Shown here: piece after piece, positions 7,036-9,526 of the stretch | How positions within the stretch are numbered: the stretch's first letter is position 1 | Layout of the letters: the number at the start of each line of letters is the position of its first letter | Origin: CAZCYE01 sp964502775 | GTDB lineage: Bacteria > Actinomycetota > Acidimicrobiia > IMCC26256 > PALSA-555 | Direction of reading: 5' to 3' | Assembly: GCA_964502775.1 (NCBI GenBank) | Contig: CAZCYE010000063.1 | Location: forward strand, 1 to 9,526 | Length of the DNA stretch: 9,526 bases | Notes under the pieces: generated by a model | The model's database searches: none | Told to the model about the DNA's origin: nothing | Seen by the model: only the letters and a program-made list of their open reading frames with translations | Translations under genes and position numbers: made by a program

Positions 7036-7118
7036 TGTCGAGCGCCACCGCGCGGCCCGAGGGCTTGGCCGCCGGCGAGTCCGGCGACTCCGGCGACTCC
7101 GGCGACTCCGGCGAGTAG
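7035..7118 (+). CDS. 27-codon ORF with Gly-Asp-Ser repeat
   Basis: The ATG at 7035-7037 shares its A with the ilvD stop (TGATG), an arrangement that favours re-initiation. The frame reads MSSATARPEGLAAGES and continues as Gly-Asp-Ser triplets to TAG 7116-7118, 18 bp before the glycosylase gene. The peptide is acidic and low in complexity, and nothing in it suggests a known family. It could be a real small protein, a coupling ORF that carries ribosomes from ilvD to the glycosylase, or a chance frame across a microsatellite-like repeat. Confidence 0.35.
   Translation: MSSATARPEGLAAGESGDSGDSGDSGE
7074..7115 (+). repeat. 9-bp tandem repeat, about 4.7 copies
   Basis: Units of GGCGACTCC start at 7083, 7092 and 7101. 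They are preceded at 7074 by the one-base variant GGCGAGTCC and followed at 7110 by a partial GGCGAG. The period is a multiple of three, so copy-number changes would preserve the frame of the overlapping 27-codon ORF. Such tracts commonly vary in copy number by slipped replication. Confidence 0.9.
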
Positions 7119-7136
7119 CGAGCGACCGGGACGCGC

Positions 7137-7967
7137 ATGCCGGAGGTGCTCGAGGCCGAGCAGGCTCGCTCGCTCATCGAGGTCGCGGCGCGGGGGCGTG
7201 TGATCGCCCGGGTGCACGCACCCGATTCCTGGTACCTCAAACGAGGGCTGACCCCGAAGGGGGCGCGCGCCGCGTTGCGCGGCCTGGTGCTCTCGACGGC
7301 GCGCCGGCGCGGCAAGCTCATCCTGGTCGACACCGAGCGGCCCGGGCAGCCCGGGCGGCCCAGCCGACCTGACGACGACTCGTCCGGCCCCACCCTCGGT
7401 CTGCACCTCGGGATGAGCGGGCGCGTGATCGTCGACGGTCGCGCGGCCGGCGACCCCCTCGTGTACGCCTCCAATCGCGACGTGCCCGCCTGGCGCCGCT
7501 TCGGGCTCCGGTTCGCCGACGGCGGTGCGTTGTGGATCCGTGACCCCCGGCGTCTCGGCTCGGTGGAGCTCGATCCTTGCGAGGACCGCCTCGGCCCCGA
7601 CGCCACCGAGCTCTCGCTCACGGCGTTGCGCGGGGCGCTCGCGAACCGCCGGGCTCCGCTCAAGGCGGTGCTCATGGACCAATCCCGCGTGGCCGGGCTC
7701 GGCAACCTGCTCACCGACGAGGTGCTGTGGCGTGCCGGGCTCGACCCGGTGCGGAGTGCCGGCACGCTCGATGCGCGGGCGTCGGCGCGGCTGCACCGGG
7801 CGATCGTCACCACGCTACGGGTGCTCGGGCGCCGGGGAGGCTCGCACACCGGCGACCTGATGGCGGCCCGGATCCCGGGCGGCGCGTGCCCGAGGGACGG
7901 CGCGGCACTGCTGCGGCGCACGGTGGGTGGCCGCACCACCTACTCGTGCTCGGCGCACCAGATCTGA
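7137..7967 (+). CDS. Fpg/Nei-family DNA glycosylase/AP lyase
   Basis: This is a base-excision-repair enzyme that removes oxidised bases and cuts the resulting abasic site; whether it is an 8-oxoguanine (Fpg) or pyrimidine (Nei) type is unclear. It has 276 residues. Removal of Met1 would expose the catalytic Pro-Glu terminus (MPEVLEAEQAR). Lys60 in RRGKLILVD matches the conserved beta-strand lysine, and GLHLGMSGR is a family motif. The helix-two-turn-helix spans about 175-205 (LKAVLMDQSRVAGLGNLLTDE). The C-terminal finger is unusual: ligands would be Cys251, Asp254, Cys271 and His274 (CPRDG...CSAHQ) instead of four cysteines, but the DNA-binding Arg266 in VGGRTTYSC is kept. Residues 66-86 are a Pro/Gly/Asp-rich insertion. 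A weak GGGA lies 5 nt before the ATG. The gene is probably cotranscribed with ilvD. Confidence 0.88.
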   Translation: MPEVLEAEQARSLIEVAARGRVIARVHAPDSWYLKRGLTPKGARAALRGLVLSTARRRGKLILVDTERPGQPGRPSRPDDDSSGPTLGLHLGMSGRVIVDGRAAGDPLVYASNRDVPAWRRFGLRFADGGALWIRDPRRLGSVELDPCEDRLGPDATELSLTALRGALANRRAPLKAVLMDQSRVAGLGNLLTDEVLWRAGLDPVRSAGTLDARASARLHRAIVTTLRVLGRRGGSHTGDLMAARIPGGACPRDGAALLRRTVGGRTTYSCSAHQI

Positions 7968-7979
7968 GCGCCAACCCAC

Positions 7980-8008
7980 TTGCGGTTGCGGCTGGGGTTC
8001 GCGAGACT
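7980..8008 (+). promoter_or_regulatory. Predicted promoter of the ilvB leader
   Basis: TTGCGG (7980-7985) and GAGACT (8003-8008) are separated by 17 bp, a standard -35/-10 spacing. The -10 matches TATAAT at positions 2, 4 and 6 only. It ends 7 nt before the leader-peptide ATG at 8016, so the transcript would start at or next to that ATG. TTGCGG is repeated immediately at 7986-7991. Confidence 0.5.
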
Positions 8009-8015
8009 GTTGTGG

Positions 8016-8081
8016 ATGAAGATCGGTGCCACCGCCCACCTCTCCGCTCCGGCTGCCTTCACGGTCGTACTCGTCACGTAG
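8016..8081 (+). CDS. Branched-chain amino acid attenuator leader peptide
   Basis: A 21-codon frame starts at ATG 8016 with MKIGATAHLSAP and ends TVVLVT, TAG 8079-8081. The four codons 8064-8075 are Val-Val-Leu-Val (GTC GTA CTC GTC), the products of the pathway that the downstream ilvB begins. A stem-loop starts at the last base of the stop codon, an intrinsic terminator follows 31 nt later, and ilvB starts 108 bp downstream of the stop. A short peptide rich in regulatory codons, then alternative hairpins, then an ilv gene is the established layout of ribosome-mediated transcription attenuation, reported or predicted for ilvB operons in several bacteria including actinobacteria. A promoter-like pair places the transcript start at the ATG, so the peptide may be translated from a leaderless mRNA. 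Confidence 0.8.
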   Translation: MKIGATAHLSAPAAFTVVLVT

Positions 8082-8108
8082 CGCACGCCCGCCCTCGCGC
8101 GCGTGCGC
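8081..8108 (+). promoter_or_regulatory. Hairpin at the leader-peptide stop (attenuator arm 1:2)
   Basis: GCGCACGC (8081-8088) and GCGTGCGC (8101-8108) form a perfect 8-bp GC-rich stem with a 12-nt loop. A ribosome stalled on the last Val/Leu codons would cover the left arm and free the right arm. That right arm could then pair imperfectly (3+3 GC pairs around one mismatch) with 8118-8124 inside the terminator. This switching is inference. Confidence 0.6.
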
Positions 8109-8111
8109 CTC

Positions 8112-8139
8112 GCCCCTCGCTCGCAGCGGGGGGCTTTTC
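8112..8139 (+). terminator. Intrinsic terminator of the ilvB attenuator
   Basis: GCCCCTCGCT (8112-8121) pairs with AGCGGGGGGC (8125-8134) through ten pairs, one of them G-U, around a 3-nt CGC loop. It is followed by TTTTC (8135-8139). It lies 50 bp upstream of the ilvB start and downstream of the leader peptide, so it would stop transcription before ilvB when branched-chain amino acids are plentiful. It may also serve as the terminator of the preceding glycosylase transcript. Confidence 0.8.
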
Positions 8140-8177
8140 ATATCCCCCGCCCTGAGCCTCAGGATCCAGAAGGGATC

Positions 8178-8183
8178 GAGGAA
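8178..8183 (+). promoter_or_regulatory. Ribosome binding site of ilvB
   Basis: GAGGAA lies 5 nt before ATG 8189 and fixes the start. It is the clearest Shine-Dalgarno in the window, in contrast to the predicted leaderless starts, as expected for a gene placed behind a transcribed leader. Confidence 0.7.
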
Positions 8184-8188
8184 CCCCC

Positions 8189-9526
8189 ATGAAGCACACC
8201 GGCAAGCTCACCGGCGCCCAGGCCCTCATCAAGAGCCTCGAGATGGAGGGCACCGAGGTCATGTTCGGCCTGCCTGGCGGGGCGATCCTGCCCGTCTACG
8301 ACCCCCTCATCGACTCCTCGATCCGCCACATCCTCGTGCGCCACGAGCAGGGCGCGGGGCACATGGCCGAGGGCTATGCCCAGGCGACCGGCCGGGCCGG
8401 CGTCGCCATGGTCACGAGCGGCCCGGCGGCCACCAACATCGTGACGCCCCTGTGCAACGCCTACATGGACTCGGTCCCGATCGTGGTGATCACGGGCCAG
8501 GTGCCGTACTCGGTGATCGGCACCGACGCCTTCCAGGAGTGCGACACGGTGGGCATCACGATGCCCGTCACCAAGCACAACTGGCTGGTGACCGACGCCT
8601 CGGAGATCCCCCGCATCGTGCGGGAGGCATTCTGCGTGGCGACCACCGGGCGACCGGGCCCGGTGCTCATCGACGTGCCCAAGGACGTCTCGAACCAGCT
8701 CATGGACTGGTACTGGCCCGAGTCGGTCGACATGCCCGGCTACAAGCCCACCACGAAGGGGCACCCCAAGCAGATCAAGGACGCGGCCCGGCTCATGGGC
8801 GAGGCCCACCGGCCGGTGATCTACGCCGGCGGTGGGATCCTGAAGGCCCGGGCCTCGGAGGCGCTGCGCGAGCTCGTGGAGCTCACGGGGTACCCCGTGG
8901 TGACCACGTTGATGGCGCGGGGCGCGTTCCCCGATGACCACCCGCTGTGTCTCGGGATGCCGGGGATGCACGGCAACTACACCGCCGTCACCTCGATGCA
9001 GCGTGCCGATCTGCTCGTGGCGCTCGGCGCGCGCTTCGACGACCGCGTCACCGGCAAGGTGTCGGCGTTCGCGCCCGGCGCCAAGGTGATCCATGTCGAC
9101 ATCGACCCGGCCGAGCTGGGCAAGGTGCGCCGCCCCGAGGTGCCCATCGTCGGTGACGCGCGCGTGGTGATCGAGGATCTGGTCAAGGCCTGTCGCGCCG
9201 ATCGCGACAAGCGCGAGTGGCCGTCGCTGGAGCCGTGGCACGCGCAGCTGCGCGCCTGGCAGGACGAGCACCCGCTCGTGTACACCCAACTCGAGGACGG
9301 CCCGCTCAAGCCGCAGTTCTGCATCGACGCGCTGCGTGAGAACACGCCCGACGACACGATCGTCGTGTCGGGCGTGGGCCAGCACCAGATGTGGGCGAGC
9401 CAGCGCTGGCATTTCAACCATCCCTACACCTGGATCAACTCCGGCGGTCTCGGCACCATGGGCTTCGCGGTCCCGGCGTCGATCGGGGCCAAGGTCGGTA
9501 AGCCCGAGCGCATGGTGTGGGCGATC
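8189..9526 (+). CDS. ilvB: Acetolactate synthase large subunit, 3' end outside window
   Basis: IlvB is the catalytic subunit of the ThDP-, FAD- and Mg-dependent enzyme that condenses two pyruvates to acetolactate, or pyruvate with 2-oxobutyrate to acetohydroxybutyrate. It catalyses the committed step to Val/Leu and the second step to Ile. The window holds 446 codons of an expected 570-600. The N-terminal pyrimidine-binding domain includes EVMFGLPGGAILPVYD, the catalytic Glu53 in VRHEQGAGHMAEGYA, and VTSGPAATNIVTPLCNA. The central domain contains VIYAGGGIL and GARFDDRVTGKV. The PP-binding domain begins at VSGVGQHQMWASQ and WINSGGLGTMGFAVPAS, and the window ends at RMVWAI, just before the expected GDG...N ThDP-phosphate motif. 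The start ATG 8189 has a good ribosome-binding site. The gene lies behind a predicted attenuator, and the small subunit ilvN probably follows outside the window. Confidence 0.96.
   Translation, partial: MKHTGKLTGAQALIKSLEMEGTEVMFGLPGGAILPVYDPLIDSSIRHILVRHEQGAGHMAEGYAQATGRAGVAMVTSGPAATNIVTPLCNAYMDSVPIVVITGQVPYSVIGTDAFQECDTVGITMPVTKHNWLVTDASEIPRIVREAFCVATTGRPGPVLIDVPKDVSNQLMDWYWPESVDMPGYKPTTKGHPKQIKDAARLMGEAHRPVIYAGGGILKARASEALRELVELTGYPVVTTLMARGAFPDDHPLCLGMPGMHGNYTAVTSMQRADLLVALGARFDDRVTGKVSAFAPGAKVIHVDIDPAELGKVRRPEVPIVGDARVVIEDLVKACRADRDKREWPSLEPWHAQLRAWQDEHPLVYTQLEDGPLKPQFCIDALRENTPDDTIVVSGVGQHQMWASQRWHFNHPYTWINSGGLGTMGFAVPASIGAKVGKPERMVWAI

Noticed and set aside
8159..9421. 420-codon minus-strand open frame
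   Set aside because: It lies antisense to ilvB, whose conserved motifs are unmistakable; the translation is low-complexity shadow sequence.

Overview
The window is a very GC-rich (roughly 70% by eye) stretch of bacterial chromosome, most likely from an uncultured actinobacterium, possibly Acidimicrobiia-like. That lineage is an inference from protein style and gene linkage, not a measured result. A run of exactly 100 N at 2519-2618 marks it as a scaffolded draft assembly. Two genes run off the ends: a small monooxygenase-like gene at the left and ilvB at the right. No rRNA, tRNA, CRISPR array or insertion sequence was seen.

Layout. Positions 1-270 hold the end of a small ABM/Dabb-like protein gene. 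Positions 332-730 (minus) encode an SCP2 sterol-carrier-type protein, divergent from the gatC-gatA-gatB operon (772-4072) that encodes the glutamyl/aspartyl-tRNA amidotransferase. Convergent to gatB is a minus-strand class II aldolase/adducin protein with an unrecognised N-terminal domain (4083-5225). Then come ilvD (5359-7035), a 27-codon repeat-containing mini-ORF (7035-7118), an Fpg/Nei-family DNA glycosylase (7137-7967), and ilvB (8189 to the window end), preceded by a regulatory leader.

Functional themes. GatCAB completes Gln-tRNA and/or Asn-tRNA by transamidation. IlvB and IlvD catalyse the first and third steps of the common valine/isoleucine pathway. The clearest regulatory structure is upstream of ilvB: a 21-codon leader peptide ending in Val-Val-Leu-Val-Thr, a GC hairpin at its stop codon, and a 10-bp intrinsic terminator with a U-run. 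This is a textbook layout for branched-chain amino acid attenuation.

A second theme is leaderless transcription. The starts of gatC, the SCP2 gene and the first mini-ORF before ilvD each have a TANNNT hexamer ending exactly 7 nt before the start codon. The ilvB leader peptide has a weaker hexamer at the same distance. Upstream of ilvD, a 23-bp tandem duplication creates two tiny ORFs linked by ATGA overlaps that lead into the ilvD start. This chain and the ilvB attenuator are the most interesting items in the window.
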